From: Corynebacterium felinum | Lineage (GTDB): Bacteria > Actinomycetota > Actinomycetes > Mycobacteriales > Mycobacteriaceae | DNA: 64,000 nt | Direction of reading: 5' to 3' | Assembly: GCF_030408755.1 (NCBI RefSeq) | Contig: NZ_CP047209.1 | Coordinates: 2,852,001 to 2,916,000 of the forward strand | Shown here: one piece after another, positions 43,916 through 52,712 of the stretch | How the letters are laid out: each line of letters starts with the position of its first letter | How positions within the stretch are numbered: position 1 is the first letter of the stretch | The notes under the pieces: model-generated | Databases searched by the model: none | Told to the model about the DNA's origin: nothing | Seen by the model: the letters and a program-made list of their open reading frames with translations, nothing else | Translations under genes and position numbers: made by a program

Positions 43916-44548
43916 ATGAAAATTAATCCAGATAAATATTATGCAATTTTGTCCGACAATGATTACCTTGGGGTCGGTGAGGATTTTGTGTATCCGGACA
44001 ATTATTTGAGCTACCGGTTTGAGCAAACACATTTGGTTCGGATGGGAGCATCAGATCGAATTCCTGAATTAGATGCCAGCCCCGAACAGTTGGCTGCTCT
44101 AGCCTCCTCTACACCGCATATCGCCACCGAACTACTCAGCGGTTTCTTCTACGCCAACCAAGCCTTTATTGATGAATACTCCCAGATCGACCCTACTATG
44201 CGGGCATTTCCCGTGCGCTTTCACAACTCCGATGTGGAAGCATACATGATCAGCACAACCACCACCGTCACAGGGGAAGCACTGAAACACTCCGAAGACT
44301 TGATCTACAGGGAAGAATTTTCACACCTGCCGATCGATGAACGGCAAATCAAAAAAGTAGAGCGCCTTGTTGTCACCGAAGACCCAGCCCAACCCTTAGG
44401 AATGTTCCGCGTACCGCAATATCTCCAGCAAACCTTTGTAGCTGGCGAAATCGCACAATGGTTCTTAGACAACGGCCCAAGGCTAGGCATCTACCTCACC
44501 TATGAAGGAAGAATCCACCGCGAAACACAAGAACCCAAACCAGCCTAA
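43916..44548 (+). CDS. Unknown protein, second of the tandem pair
   Basis: 210 residues starting MKINPDKYYAILSDNDYLG. It is about three quarters identical to the product of the preceding gene and, at the DNA level, almost identical from about 44065 to 44245, while the first 50 codons and the region 44290-44370 differ more. This shows a recent duplication with local divergence or gene conversion. GAGATG lies about seven bases before the ATG. No domain is recognised. Confidence 0.75.
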   Translation: MKINPDKYYAILSDNDYLGVGEDFVYPDNYLSYRFEQTHLVRMGASDRIPELDASPEQLAALASSTPHIATELLSGFFYANQAFIDEYSQIDPTMRAFPVRFHNSDVEAYMISTTTTVTGEALKHSEDLIYREEFSHLPIDERQIKKVERLVVTEDPAQPLGMFRVPQYLQQTFVAGEIAQWFLDNGPRLGIYLTYEGRIHRETQEPKPA

Positions 44549-44576
44549 GTAGTAGCTAAAAGTGGGAGGTTAAAAT

Positions 44577-45572
44577 ATGCTGCGTTTGATTTTAGATAAC
44601 GTCAAAGGTTCACGGCCTAAGAAAGGGCAGTTATGCCTGCTGCACACCACAGCAGGTTATATTCCCGGTGGGATTGTCTCAACCGAAGCATTCTTCGGCG
44701 CAGCGGTATACGTGCATCTCTACCGAGCCTTAATAGACGACCCCTCAGATACCAGCTTCTACCCACTGGTTGAACGCAACGAATTGCTCATCCCACCAGT
44801 CATGATCGCAAAACGAGACTTCGCACGCGGACAATACTGCACAATAATCAAAGACAAAAACGCACCTGTGCCCGTACCCTTTGAGTACTACTACTCCTAT
44901 CACGGGGCATCGACGTGGAATCCAATAGAACGCAGTTTTGCCACAACAGCTACTACTATCCCCCGCGACCGGCTTGCAGAATTTGTCCCAAAGGCACAGC
45001 GACTTATCTCACGGCAGGTTTTTGATACAAACCCACCTCAAGGTGATTTTGTAGAAACCGTGCCTGAGGGAACATACTTTTCCCCCGATTCGATCCCCAT
45101 GGACTGTCACTTACTGTTTGCATTGGAAGATTCATTAGGGCTCTACGGACTCATCGATACACCACGGCCACAGTACCCAAATCTGGTAGACAAACACTAC
45201 ATACCGGTAGTAGTAGACCCCGAACCCACAAACAGCACCGATGAAGGAGCCGTGAGTTTACTCAACGAACCCAAAGCAGTAGTGCTACATACTCACAAAC
45301 TAAGCGAAACAATCCGCCAATGCGCCGCTGAACTCAACATCGAACCCAATGGGTACTTCTTCGAAACCCTCACCCGTTTCCTGCTCAAAGAGCAAAAAAT
45401 AGCGCTCAGAGGCTTAGTGTTTGAACCCGAAGCAGGCTCATGTTTGATTATGGGGCCGGAGAAAAAACTCAAATCCGTAGCACAACAGCTATCAAAGGTG
45501 GTGGAAACAAAACACACCTTCACATCAGCAATAACCCGCGCACGCAAAGCCGGCGTAAACCTCGACGACTAA
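44577..45572 (+). CDS. Unknown protein, third gene of the cluster
   Basis: 331 residues starting MLRLILDNVKGSRPKKGQ; GTGGGAGG precedes the ATG. It is soluble, with no signal peptide. Visible are KKGQLCLLHTTAGYIPGGIV near the start, an aromatic stretch FEYYYSYHGASTW, and a C-terminal part rich in Lys/Arg (EKKLKSVAQQLSKVVETK, ITRARKAGVNLDD). No similarity to the two proteins before it is obvious apart from PP and DxPR/DTPRPQ turns. I do not recognise a family. The 28-base gap suggests cotranscription. Confidence 0.7.
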   Translation: MLRLILDNVKGSRPKKGQLCLLHTTAGYIPGGIVSTEAFFGAAVYVHLYRALIDDPSDTSFYPLVERNELLIPPVMIAKRDFARGQYCTIIKDKNAPVPVPFEYYYSYHGASTWNPIERSFATTATTIPRDRLAEFVPKAQRLISRQVFDTNPPQGDFVETVPEGTYFSPDSIPMDCHLLFALEDSLGLYGLIDTPRPQYPNLVDKHYIPVVVDPEPTNSTDEGAVSLLNEPKAVVLHTHKLSETIRQCAAELNIEPNGYFFETLTRFLLKEQKIALRGLVFEPEAGSCLIMGPEKKLKSVAQQLSKVVETKHTFTSAITRARKAGVNLDD

Positions 45573-45586
45573 AGGCACTCGCACCT

Positions 45587-45634
45587 TTCACGGTAGAAAA
45601 GGGGGTTGAAAAGCGCTTGTTTGACCCCCTGTGA
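45587..45634 (+). terminator. Possible terminator of the three-gene cluster
   Basis: AGGGGGT and ACCCCCT arms lie around a GAAAAGCGCTTGTTTG interior at about 45599-45630. There is no T tract, so the call is weak. Confidence 0.3.
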
Positions 45635-45767
45635 TGAATCTTAAACAGTCATGCTTGACGTGTGTATGCATCACGCGACCTGCCGTGAGTGAGGTCAGGT
45701 TCGACCGTGGATCTTTCAGGGTCTTCCCTGAGGAAAATACGTGTCAAAGTTGGCTATTGTAGAAGCT

Positions 45768-46391
45768 ATGAGCCAACAATTTCTTCCCGATTACCGCATC
45801 AGTGATGCCGAACGTCAGCAAGCAATGGACGACCTCGGAGCACACTTTGCGGCGGGTCGGTTAGATTTAGCGGAATACGAAAAACGCCTCGACGTCATCG
45901 CAGCCGCAGTGATGCGCACAGATATCCTCCCGCTTTTCGACGACCTACCAGCGCGCACCGCCCCAACAGTCGCCGCACCCAACCAAGTTGTTGAAAAGGT
46001 GTACACCGCCTCAGAAATCGCCCACGCCTACAACCTTGGGCGCAACGTGCGCGCAGGAACAGTCGCGCTCGCCACACTCGGCACCGTTGGTATCCAAATA
46101 GCACTGGGAATACATGAACCGATATTCCTCCTCGTCGGGGCTATCGTCTTCGTGCTCATGTACATCATGAAAATCGGGCCGAAATCTTGGCACACCCCAA
46201 ACCCCCGCAAACTTGAACGCGAACGCCTCCGCTACCAGCGCAGTATTCAAGCCCAACAACTCCAACAAATCCACCTCATGAGTGCCCAACAACGAGCCGC
46301 ACAAAAAGCAATACGGCAACAAAAACAAGCTGAGCTCACACACAACGCCATGGAACTGGCCGACCAAATGATCAAACGCTTCAAAAAATAG
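45768..46391 (+). CDS. DUF1707 (SHOCT-like) membrane protein
   Basis: 207 residues from the ATG at 45768. The DUF1707 motif is YRISDAERQQAMDDLGAH followed by FAAGRLDLAEYEKRLDVI and ILPLFDDLP. Two adjacent hydrophobic segments (VALATLGTVGIQIALGI, IFLLVGAIVFVLMYIM) form a hairpin, then a Gln/Arg-rich coiled coil (ERLRYQRSIQAQQLQQI) extends into the cytoplasm. TATTGT seven bases before the ATG would give a leaderless mRNA; a GTG at 45741 with GAGGA upstream is the alternative start. Function of the domain is unknown. Confidence 0.75.
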   Translation: MSQQFLPDYRISDAERQQAMDDLGAHFAAGRLDLAEYEKRLDVIAAAVMRTDILPLFDDLPARTAPTVAAPNQVVEKVYTASEIAHAYNLGRNVRAGTVALATLGTVGIQIALGIHEPIFLLVGAIVFVLMYIMKIGPKSWHTPNPRKLERERLRYQRSIQAQQLQQIHLMSAQQRAAQKAIRQQKQAELTHNAMELADQMIKRFKK

Positions 46392-46560
46392 GTACCCACA
46401 GCAACCCCCCGCGCAATAACAACACGCGGGGTTTCGGCGTCGACACGCACAACAGCAACAAGGGACATGACCTGCGCTCACGTCACAGCGCCTTGCACAA
46501 AAGCAACCGCGCACGAGTTCACTACCCACGCATGGGGCAAAAGTGGCAGAATTTAACAGC

Positions 46561-47841
46561 ATGAGTAAAAAAGCACAATCCAGCCCAGCCACCCCACCCC
46601 CAAAACCAACGCCACGGCGCACGCGGCGCGTCTTCGACCAATCCGAAAAAATGAAAAACGTGCTCTACGAAATTCGAGGACCAGTCGCAGCCGAAGCTGA
46701 ACGCCTCGAACTCGACGGGCACCGCATTCTCAAACTCAACACCGGCAACCCCGCCATCTTCGGATTCGAAGCACCCGACGTGATCATGCGCGACATGATC
46801 GCCTCCCTGCCCACCTCACAGGGCTACTCCACCTCAAAAGGCATCATCCCCGCACGCCGCGCCATCGTCACCCGCTACGAAGTCGTGCCCAATTTCCCCT
46901 ACTTCGACGTCGACGACGTCTACCTCGGCAACGGTGTCTCCGAACTAATCACCATGACCACCCAAGCACTGCTCAACGACGGTGACGAAGTGCTCATCCC
47001 CGCCCCCGACTACCCACTGTGGACCGCAGCCACCTCACTAGCCGGCGGTAAACCCGTGCACTACCTCTGCGATGAAGAAGACGACTGGAACCCCTCCATC
47101 GACGACATCAAAGCAAAAGTCACCGACAAAACCAAAGCCATCGTCGTCATCAACCCCAACAACCCCACCGGGGCAGTGTACTCCCCACAAGTACTCCAAC
47201 AAATCGTCGACGTCGCCCGCGAACACGACCTACTCATCCTCGCCGACGAAATCTACGACCGCATCCTCTACGACGATGCCGTCCACACCTCCATCGCCAC
47301 CTTATGCCCCGACCTGCTGTGCATCACCTTCAACGGGCTCTCCAAAGCCTACCGCGTAGCCGGATACCGGGCAGGATGGATGATCGTCACCGGGCCAAAA
47401 AACCACGCACGCGGCTTCATCGAAGGCCTCGACCTGCTTGCAGGCACCCGCCTCTGCCCCAACGTACCCGCCCAACACGCCATCCAGGTTGCACTCGGCG
47501 GACGCCAATCCATCTACGAACTCACCGGCAACGGCGGACGCCTGCTCAGGCAACGCAACATCGCCTGGGAAAAACTCAACGAAATCCCCGGCGTCAGCTG
47601 CGTCAAACCCATGGGTGCGCTCTACGCCTTCCCGAAACTCGACCTCGACTACTACGACATCCACGACGATGCCCAATTCATGCTCGACCTCCTTCGAGCA
47701 GAAAAAATCCTCATGGTCCAAGGCACCGGATTTAACTGGGACAAACCCGACCACTTCCGCGTAGTCACCCTCCCCTGGCCATCCGAACTAGCAGAAGCAA
47801 TCGAACGACTCGGAAACTTCCTGTCCAGCTACAAGCAGTAA
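46561..47841 (+). CDS. alaT: Alanine aminotransferase (class I/II aminotransferase)
   Basis: 426 residues from the ATG at 46561; a GTG at 46543 is in frame. The N-terminus is a Pro/Lys/Arg-rich leader. The fold-type I aminotransferase features are present: NTGNPAIFGFEAPDVI, VYLGNGVSELITMT, INPNNPTGAVYSP, the lysine in ITFNGLSKAYRVAGYR and VQGTGFNWDKPDHFR. Closest in character to AlaT, which transfers the amino group from glutamate to pyruvate. Single gene; the next gene starts 82 bases on. Confidence 0.88.
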   Translation: MSKKAQSSPATPPPKPTPRRTRRVFDQSEKMKNVLYEIRGPVAAEAERLELDGHRILKLNTGNPAIFGFEAPDVIMRDMIASLPTSQGYSTSKGIIPARRAIVTRYEVVPNFPYFDVDDVYLGNGVSELITMTTQALLNDGDEVLIPAPDYPLWTAATSLAGGKPVHYLCDEEDDWNPSIDDIKAKVTDKTKAIVVINPNNPTGAVYSPQVLQQIVDVAREHDLLILADEIYDRILYDDAVHTSIATLCPDLLCITFNGLSKAYRVAGYRAGWMIVTGPKNHARGFIEGLDLLAGTRLCPNVPAQHAIQVALGGRQSIYELTGNGGRLLRQRNIAWEKLNEIPGVSCVKPMGALYAFPKLDLDYYDIHDDAQFMLDLLRAEKILMVQGTGFNWDKPDHFRVVTLPWPSELAEAIERLGNFLSSYKQ

Positions 47842-47923
47842 CAACCACGACGCCGCGCCACCACCGTCAACACAGTGGCGGCGTCGACAAGCACCCCCCC
47901 ACCGATGTAGAGAGGAGCAGTCA

Positions 47924-49189
47924 ATGGGAAGGCACAGAAACGCACAGGAACACGCGAAGAAAAAATGGACGCTGTGGCGCATCAGCCTCGCTGTTTTCCT
48001 CGCAATCTGGGCAATCGTCGGCATCGGTGGGGTCAGCCTCATGTGGCCAGGCGACAAAGAACCCAACATCTCCCCCGACTTCTACACCGCATTCCCACTC
48101 GGGCATACTCAACTCGACGCCACCATCATCACCCAACAACCCGGGGCATGCACCACCAACGAAGCCGGCGCACTCTTCGACACCTCACCGCGCATCACAC
48201 CCGGTGCTGACACCGACTGCACCTGGTTCATCGCCGAAATCACCGAAGGCGATAACGCCGGCATGCGCACCCTCCTCGTCAACGCTGGGCAAAAAGGCGA
48301 ACCCGACCTAGAGATCGGCACTCGCATCCGCGTGATCGAATCCACCGACGCCGAAGGCAACACCCGCTACGCCTTCGGCGACCTCCAACGCGCCAACCAG
48401 CTCATCATCTGGGCAATAGCAATGGCCATCTCCATCATCGCCCTCGCACTCATGCGCGGCGTGCGCGCTTTGATCGGGTTGTTCCTCACCATGGGGGTGG
48501 TCGCTTACTTCACCCTGCCCGCCCTGCTCATCGGCGCAAACCCCATCGCCATCGCCGTATTCTCCGGCGCACTCATCCTACTTTTCGTGGTACTGCTAGT
48601 TCACGGCTTCAACTGGAAATCCGCCTCCGCACTCGGCGGCACCATGATGGCGCTGGGCATCTCCGCGCTGCTCGCCACCGCCGCCATCGAACACACCAAT
48701 CTGCGCGGGCTCGGCGAAGAAGGAAACCTGTACATCCTGCTCTACCTGCCCGACGTGAACGTGATCGGGCTGATGCTGTGCGGCTTTACCATCGGTGCGC
48801 TCGGTGTGCTTAACGACGTCGCCATCGCCCAAGCCTCCACCGTCAACGAACTCGCCGAACTCAATCCCGACGCCACCCCGTGGCAGCTGTTCGTCTCCGC
48901 CATGCAGGTCGGCCGCGACCACATCTCCTCCATGGTGTATACCCTCGTGCTCACCTACACCGGCGCCAGCCTGCCCACCATGCTGCTGTTGAGTGTCACC
49001 GACCGCCCCATTGGCCAAATACTGACCTCCGATGTGATGGCCACTGAGCTGATGCGCTCCGCCGTCGGCGCATTCGCACTCACCTTGGCTGTGCCCATCA
49101 CCACCATCTTTGCCGCCTTCACCGTCCCCGACACCGTGAGCACAGCCACCGGTGCCAAGGAGATGAAACTCGGCGGACACCACCACTAG
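47924..49189 (+). CDS. YibE/F-like membrane protein
   Basis: 421 residues. After a basic cytoplasmic start one helix (ISLAVFLAIWAIVGIGG) leads to an external domain of about 130 residues with two Cys (ACTTN, DCTWF). Seven or eight helices follow. The YibE/F family pattern is seen in VNVIGLMLCGFTIGALGVLNDVAIAQASTV and VGRDHISSMVYTLVLTYTGASL. The C-terminus GGHHH is His-rich. Function of the family is unknown. AGAGAGGAGC stands seven bases before the ATG. Confidence 0.88.
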   Translation: MGRHRNAQEHAKKKWTLWRISLAVFLAIWAIVGIGGVSLMWPGDKEPNISPDFYTAFPLGHTQLDATIITQQPGACTTNEAGALFDTSPRITPGADTDCTWFIAEITEGDNAGMRTLLVNAGQKGEPDLEIGTRIRVIESTDAEGNTRYAFGDLQRANQLIIWAIAMAISIIALALMRGVRALIGLFLTMGVVAYFTLPALLIGANPIAIAVFSGALILLFVVLLVHGFNWKSASALGGTMMALGISALLATAAIEHTNLRGLGEEGNLYILLYLPDVNVIGLMLCGFTIGALGVLNDVAIAQASTVNELAELNPDATPWQLFVSAMQVGRDHISSMVYTLVLTYTGASLPTMLLLSVTDRPIGQILTSDVMATELMRSAVGAFALTLAVPITTIFAAFTVPDTVSTATGAKEMKLGGHHH

Positions 49190-49367
49190 AAAGGCCAAAG
49201 GCCTGCCACTTTCCACGGCGGCAGGCCTCTTTATTTGCTTTCTTACGCTTATCAGGAATGGTGCGGGCTCGACCTTTCAGCACAAGATGCTCCTGAAGGC
49301 GATCAGGATTCATCTTCCACATTCGTCGATCAAGCTCTACGCCACGCTTCCTGTTTTTCGATGCCAT
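49119..49367 (-). CDS. Small basic protein, overlapping the yibE/F-like gene
   Basis: 82 residues starting MASKNRKRGVELDRRMWK. An excellent ribosome site, AAGGGGGTGAG, lies eight bases before the ATG at 49367. The first 50 residues are strongly basic (DKRKKANKEACRRGKW) and conserved-looking. The last 30 are encoded by the terminator hairpin and by the antisense strand of the last codons of the neighbouring gene, so they may be accidental. I suspect nucleic-acid binding from composition only. It is convergent with the upstream gene, 70 bases overlapping. Confidence 0.5.
   Translation of the reverse strand: MASKNRKRGVELDRRMWKMNPDRLQEHLVLKGRARTIPDKRKKANKEACRRGKWQAFGLSSGGVRRVSSPWHRWLCSRCRGR
49199..49229 (+). 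terminator. Terminator of the yibE/F-like gene
   Basis: AGGCCTGCC and GGCAGGCCT form a perfect nine-bp stem with a 12-base loop, followed by CTTTATTT. Confidence 0.85.
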
Positions 49368-49415
49368 GAGAATACTCACCCCCTTTTATTCAGTGAAGGG
49401 AGAACACTAACAGCA

Positions 49416-50732
49416 TTAAAAATTACGCCCCATTGCCTTATACGTCCAGCCAGCACTCAACCATTCCCACGGATCGAGCGCATTGCGGCCATCAATAATG
49501 ATCGGGGTGGACACAAGATCACGCAAAGCGTGGGGTTTCAGATGGTGGAATTCACCCCAATCGGTGGCGTACACCACCAGATCGGCACCGGCAACAGCCT
49601 CTTCAGCTGAATGCGCGAAGCTTAAAGCTGGATATGCTCGACGAGCATTGGCCATCGCCTGCGGATCATACAAGGTCACACGTGCGCCCTTCATCAACAG
49701 CTGACCAGCCACATCCAAGGCGGGCGAATCGCGCACATCATCCGTATCCGGCTTAAAAGCACAGCCTAAGATAGCAATCTTGCCGCCAAGAACCGTACCA
49801 CCCATCATTTTGGTGATCATGGTGACCATCCGCTCGCGACGGCGGGTATTAATCGAATCGACCTCACGCAAAAACGCATAGGCATCGTTAGCACCCAACT
49901 CACCGGCGCGGGCAATAAAACCACGAACATCTTTCGGCAAACAACCGCCACCGAAACCAAGGCCGGAACCTAAGTACTTATATCCAATGCGGTCATCGTA
50001 ACCCATGATTTCCGTCAGCTGCACCACATCAGCACCTGCGGCTTCGCACACCTCAGCCATCGCGTTTGCAAAACTGATCTTGGTGCCCAAAAACGCATTC
50101 GATGCGCCCTTGGCCAGCTCGGCTGTGGCCAAATCGGTGACAATAAACGGCATTCCACTGTCCAACGGGGTGGTGTAAATTTCGCGAACAATGTTCGCGG
50201 CTTGCGAACCAGGGCGCTGGCCAACCACGATGCGGCTCGGGCGCACCGTATCCGCCACGGCGAAACCTTCGCGCACAAACTCAGGGTTCCACGCAATATC
50301 AATGGCCGAACCTGGAACACACAGAGCATCGGCAAGTTTCTGCAGTTCAGCAGCAGTACCCACTGGAACGGTCGACTTACCAATGATGGTGTGGTGTCCG
50401 CGCAACAGGGGCACGAGTTTGCTTACGGCGTCGCGAAGCTGGCTGATGTCGGCGCTGAAATTCCCGTCCTGCTGTGGCGTGCCCACGCACAGGAAGTGCA
50501 CGTTGGCAAAGTTAGCGGCCTCGTTATAGGAATCTGAAAAATTGAGTGTTTCGCCTAAATGGCGGTGCAGTAGCGGGTCCAGCCCCGGCTCGAAAAACGG
50601 GGCGCGGGAGCCGTTAAGCGCCTCCACCTTGCCAATTTCGGAATCGACGCCCAACACTTCATGCCCAAGATAGGCCATGCAGGCAGCATGAGTGGCACCA
50701 AGATATCCTGTGCCGATCACCGTCATTTTCAA
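49416..50732 (-). CDS. udgA: UDP-glucose 6-dehydrogenase
   Basis: 438 residues starting with TTG at 50732 (MKMTVIGTGYLGATHAAC); AGGAGA lies ten bases before it and would be too far from the ATG two codons on. NAD site VIGTGYLG, LCVGTPQQDGNFSADI, catalytic Cys in GLGFGGGCLPKDVRGF and GCAFKPDTDDVRDSPAL are all present. It oxidises UDP-glucose to UDP-glucuronate for cell-wall or capsule precursors. dcd lies 25 bases upstream on the same strand, so they may be cotranscribed. Confidence 0.93.
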   Translation of the reverse strand: MKMTVIGTGYLGATHAACMAYLGHEVLGVDSEIGKVEALNGSRAPFFEPGLDPLLHRHLGETLNFSDSYNEAANFANVHFLCVGTPQQDGNFSADISQLRDAVSKLVPLLRGHHTIIGKSTVPVGTAAELQKLADALCVPGSAIDIAWNPEFVREGFAVADTVRPSRIVVGQRPGSQAANIVREIYTTPLDSGMPFIVTDLATAELAKGASNAFLGTKISFANAMAEVCEAAGADVVQLTEIMGYDDRIGYKYLGSGLGFGGGCLPKDVRGFIARAGELGANDAYAFLREVDSINTRRRERMVTMITKMMGGTVLGGKIAILGCAFKPDTDDVRDSPALDVAGQLLMKGARVTLYDPQAMANARRAYPALSFAHSAEEAVAGADLVVYATDWGEFHHLKPHALRDLVSTPIIIDGRNALDPWEWLSAGWTYKAMGRNF

Positions 50733-50757
50733 TTTTCCAGGTCTCCTAATTCATGTA

Positions 50758-51321
50758 CTAGAGGAAATTTAAATACGCTCGCGATGGGGTTGGGCCGCGC
50801 TGACCTTGATACTTCGATCCCAAAGTGCCGGAACCGTAGGGGGTTTGGGCGGGTGATGTCATCTTGAACAGTGCAAGCTGCCCCACTTTCATTCCAGGCC
50901 ACAGTGTGATCGGCAAGTTCGCCACGTTGGACAACTCTAGGGTGATGTAGCCGGAGAAACCGGGGTCGATGAACCCGGCGGTGGAATGGGTGAGCAGACC
51001 AAGGCGACCAAGGGAAGATTTTCCTTCTAGTCGCCCTGCCATGTGTGCTGGGAGGGTGAATTTCTCCAACGTTGATCCGAGCACGAATTCGCCGGGGTGC
51101 AGCACAAACGGCTCATCCTCGGCGACTTCTACGAGGCTGGTGAGTTCGTCTTGTTGCTGCTTTGGGTCGATGTGGGTGTACTTGGAATTGTTGAAAACCC
51201 GGAAGAACCTGTCCATGCGTACGTCAACGCTGGAGGGCTGAATGAGCTCAGGGTCGAAAGGGTCAATGCCAAGTTCGCCCGCTTCGATGGCGGCGCGGAT
51301 ATCGTGATCGGAATAAAGCAC
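50758..51321 (-). CDS. dcd: dCTP deaminase (probably bifunctional dCTP deaminase/dUTPase)
   Basis: 187 residues starting [17 protein letters not shown] from GTG at 51321. [20 protein letters not shown] and [20 protein letters not shown] hold the nucleotide pocket and catalytic Glu. The length fits the actinobacterial enzyme that turns dCTP to dUMP in one step, as shown for M. tuberculosis Dcd; bifunctionality here is inferred. TAGGAT six bases before the GTG with no ribosome site suggests leaderless translation. Confidence 0.92.
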   Translation of the reverse strand: MLYSDHDIRAAIEAGELGIDPFDPELIQPSSVDVRMDRFFRVFNNSKYTHIDPKQQQDELTSLVEVAEDEPFVLHPGEFVLGSTLEKFTLPAHMAGRLEGKSSLGRLGLLTHSTAGFIDPGFSGYITLELSNVANLPITLWPGMKVGQLALFKMTSPAQTPYGSGTLGSKYQGQRGPTPSRAYLNFL

Positions 51322-51710
51322 AGCTTTATCCTAGCTTTTTCGCTTCACGACGCGCACATTCTACCCCAGCATCGTTACTGTCTGTCGGGAAAAACATGTG
51401 CCCCTGAACACTTTTCAGACACGCTGGGTAAAATTTTTTTCCCAATCCCCAGCCTGAAAGCAACGTAGCAAAAGTCCTGCTCATGGCAGTTGTGCTGCGT
51501 AGCTGCGAAAAAATCTTCGGGAAAATATCAATAATTGGTTTGCACCAACCATTTTTGCGTGTAAGGTATACAAAACATCGTGCCATAGTGGTGAGAAACT
51601 ACCCTCCCTTTCTCTATGGGGGTAATAATTTTTCACGATTGTGGTCGGGGTTATTCTTCTTTAGCCCTCAGCTTTTTATCCAATCCACTTAGAAAGGAGC
51701 GACAGAAGAC
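51322..51710. other. Divergent intergenic region, 389 bp
   Basis: AT-rich DNA between dcd and the phosphatase-fold gene. No tRNA cloverleaf was found. TTGGT-TTGC-ACCAA at about 51537-51551 is a small hairpin. GAAAGGAGCG is the ribosome site of the next gene. The region 51570-51680 has several possible -10 words, none decisive. Confidence 0.35.
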
Positions 51711-52334
51711 ATGCCGTTTTTACACCGACGTAAGTCCACGAAGCTCTCGTCTCGGTGGGGTCAGCTGTTTAATGCCTTCCTTGTTGACGATCAAGCCGCA
51801 ACCAAGGCATCTTCCCCTACTCTTGCAGGCGAGAATGATTCCCCCCATTCCTTGCATGAATTCATGCGCCATACTCTTGCTCAGCGGGAACATAATCCCC
51901 GTAGCGCTGAGTGTTCACGCATCCTTTTTGTTTCTGAGGATAATGCTGCTCGTACCCAGATCGCTTCGGCTTATGCTCGTTTCCTTGGTGGCGAGAAGGT
52001 GTTCGTCCGTTCGGTGGGCACGAGCCCTGCGTTTCAGGTTGATCCTTTGGTGATTGAGGTTTTGAAGGAACGTGGTGTTCCTACTGAGGATTTGAAGCCG
52101 AAGACTTTCAATCCGCATACTGTGGATCGGGTGGATGAGGTCATTATTTTTGGTGAGACTACCACTATTGATTCGCATGCTCAGACGTGGGAGATCACGA
52201 AGGATACTTCGGATAAGCAGCTTGTGCACTATATGTGCGATGAGGTTGAGACGCATGTGCGTAATCTTTTGCTCAAGCTCGGCATCGAGCCTAAGCCTCA
52301 TACTGATATGAGCCCTGAGTTCATGGCAGCATAA
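51711..52334 (+). CDS. LMW phosphatase/ArsC-fold protein lacking the catalytic Cys
   Basis: 207 residues. After about 65 variable residues the segment RILFVSEDNAARTQIASAYA aligns with the P-loop of low-molecular-weight phosphatases and arsenate reductases (FVCxxNxxRS). Ser takes the place of the nucleophilic Cys while the Arg is kept, so normal catalysis is not expected. GVPTEDLKPKTF and VDRVDEVIIFGE follow the family path. It may bind a phosphorylated ligand or partner, or be a regulatory paralogue. GAAAGGAGCG precedes the ATG, and a terminator follows. Confidence 0.7.
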   Translation: MPFLHRRKSTKLSSRWGQLFNAFLVDDQAATKASSPTLAGENDSPHSLHEFMRHTLAQREHNPRSAECSRILFVSEDNAARTQIASAYARFLGGEKVFVRSVGTSPAFQVDPLVIEVLKERGVPTEDLKPKTFNPHTVDRVDEVIIFGETTTIDSHAQTWEITKDTSDKQLVHYMCDEVETHVRNLLLKLGIEPKPHTDMSPEFMAA

Positions 52335-52354
52335 ACGCCCCCCATCTTTTTCAC

Positions 52355-52395
52355 AATCCCTATCCATCCACCGCCCTGGTGGGAGGATGGGGATT
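52355..52395 (+). terminator. Terminator of the phosphatase-fold gene
   Basis: AATCCCTATCCATCCACC pairs with GGTGGGAGGATGGGGATT at 15 of 18 positions around GCCCT; CTTCTTT follows. Confidence 0.75.
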
Positions 52396-52438
52396 CTTCT
52401 TTGCCCCTCAAAGCACTAGCCACACCCGCCCAAACGCT

Positions 52439-52616
52439 AACTCGACCTTTCCACCCCACACCCTTGAAAATCAGCCCACCCTCGGACTAAAGGTCGAGTA
52501 AACACACGAACTCTCAACTACATGAACCGTGCACATGCCACCTACCCGAAAGCTAACTCGACCTTTCCACCCCACACCCTTCAAAACCAGCCACCCTTCG
52601 GACTAAAGGTCGAGTA
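52439..52616. repeat. Two tandem copies of the CTCGACCTTT inverted repeat
   Basis: Copy one at 52439-52500 and copy two at 52555-52616, 116 bases apart. Each has ACTCGACCTTT and AAAGGTCGAGT as 11-base inverted arms around a 38-39 base interior CCACCCCACACCCTT...CGGACT. The copies differ at only a few interior positions. A third, more divergent relative is at 21389-21450. The arms could form a hairpin in RNA or be the ends of a very small mobile element. Confidence 0.75.
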
Positions 52617-52647
52617 AGCTCACGAGTTTGATCGTGCACATGCTAAA

Positions 52648-52689
52648 AGCCCACCAAGAAGCACGTATTTCACTGCTTCTTGGTGGGCT
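52648..52689 (-). terminator. Terminator of the VanW-family gene
   Basis: AGCCCACCAAGAAGCA (52648-52663) and TGCTTCTTGGTGGGCT (52674-52689) form a perfect 16-bp stem; on the minus strand TTTAGCATG follows, so the T tract is short. Confidence 0.85.
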
Positions 52690-52712
52690 CTGTATTCAAA
52701 AACTATGGGTGT

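Noticed and set aside
43262..44548. CRISPR-like or phage repeat because of the near-identical DNA blocks
   Set aside because: The identity is within two full-length homologous coding frames, so it is a gene duplication.
51322..51710. tRNA gene between dcd and the phosphatase-fold gene
   Set aside because: No cloverleaf with a T loop (GTTCRANNC) and acceptor stem could be drawn.
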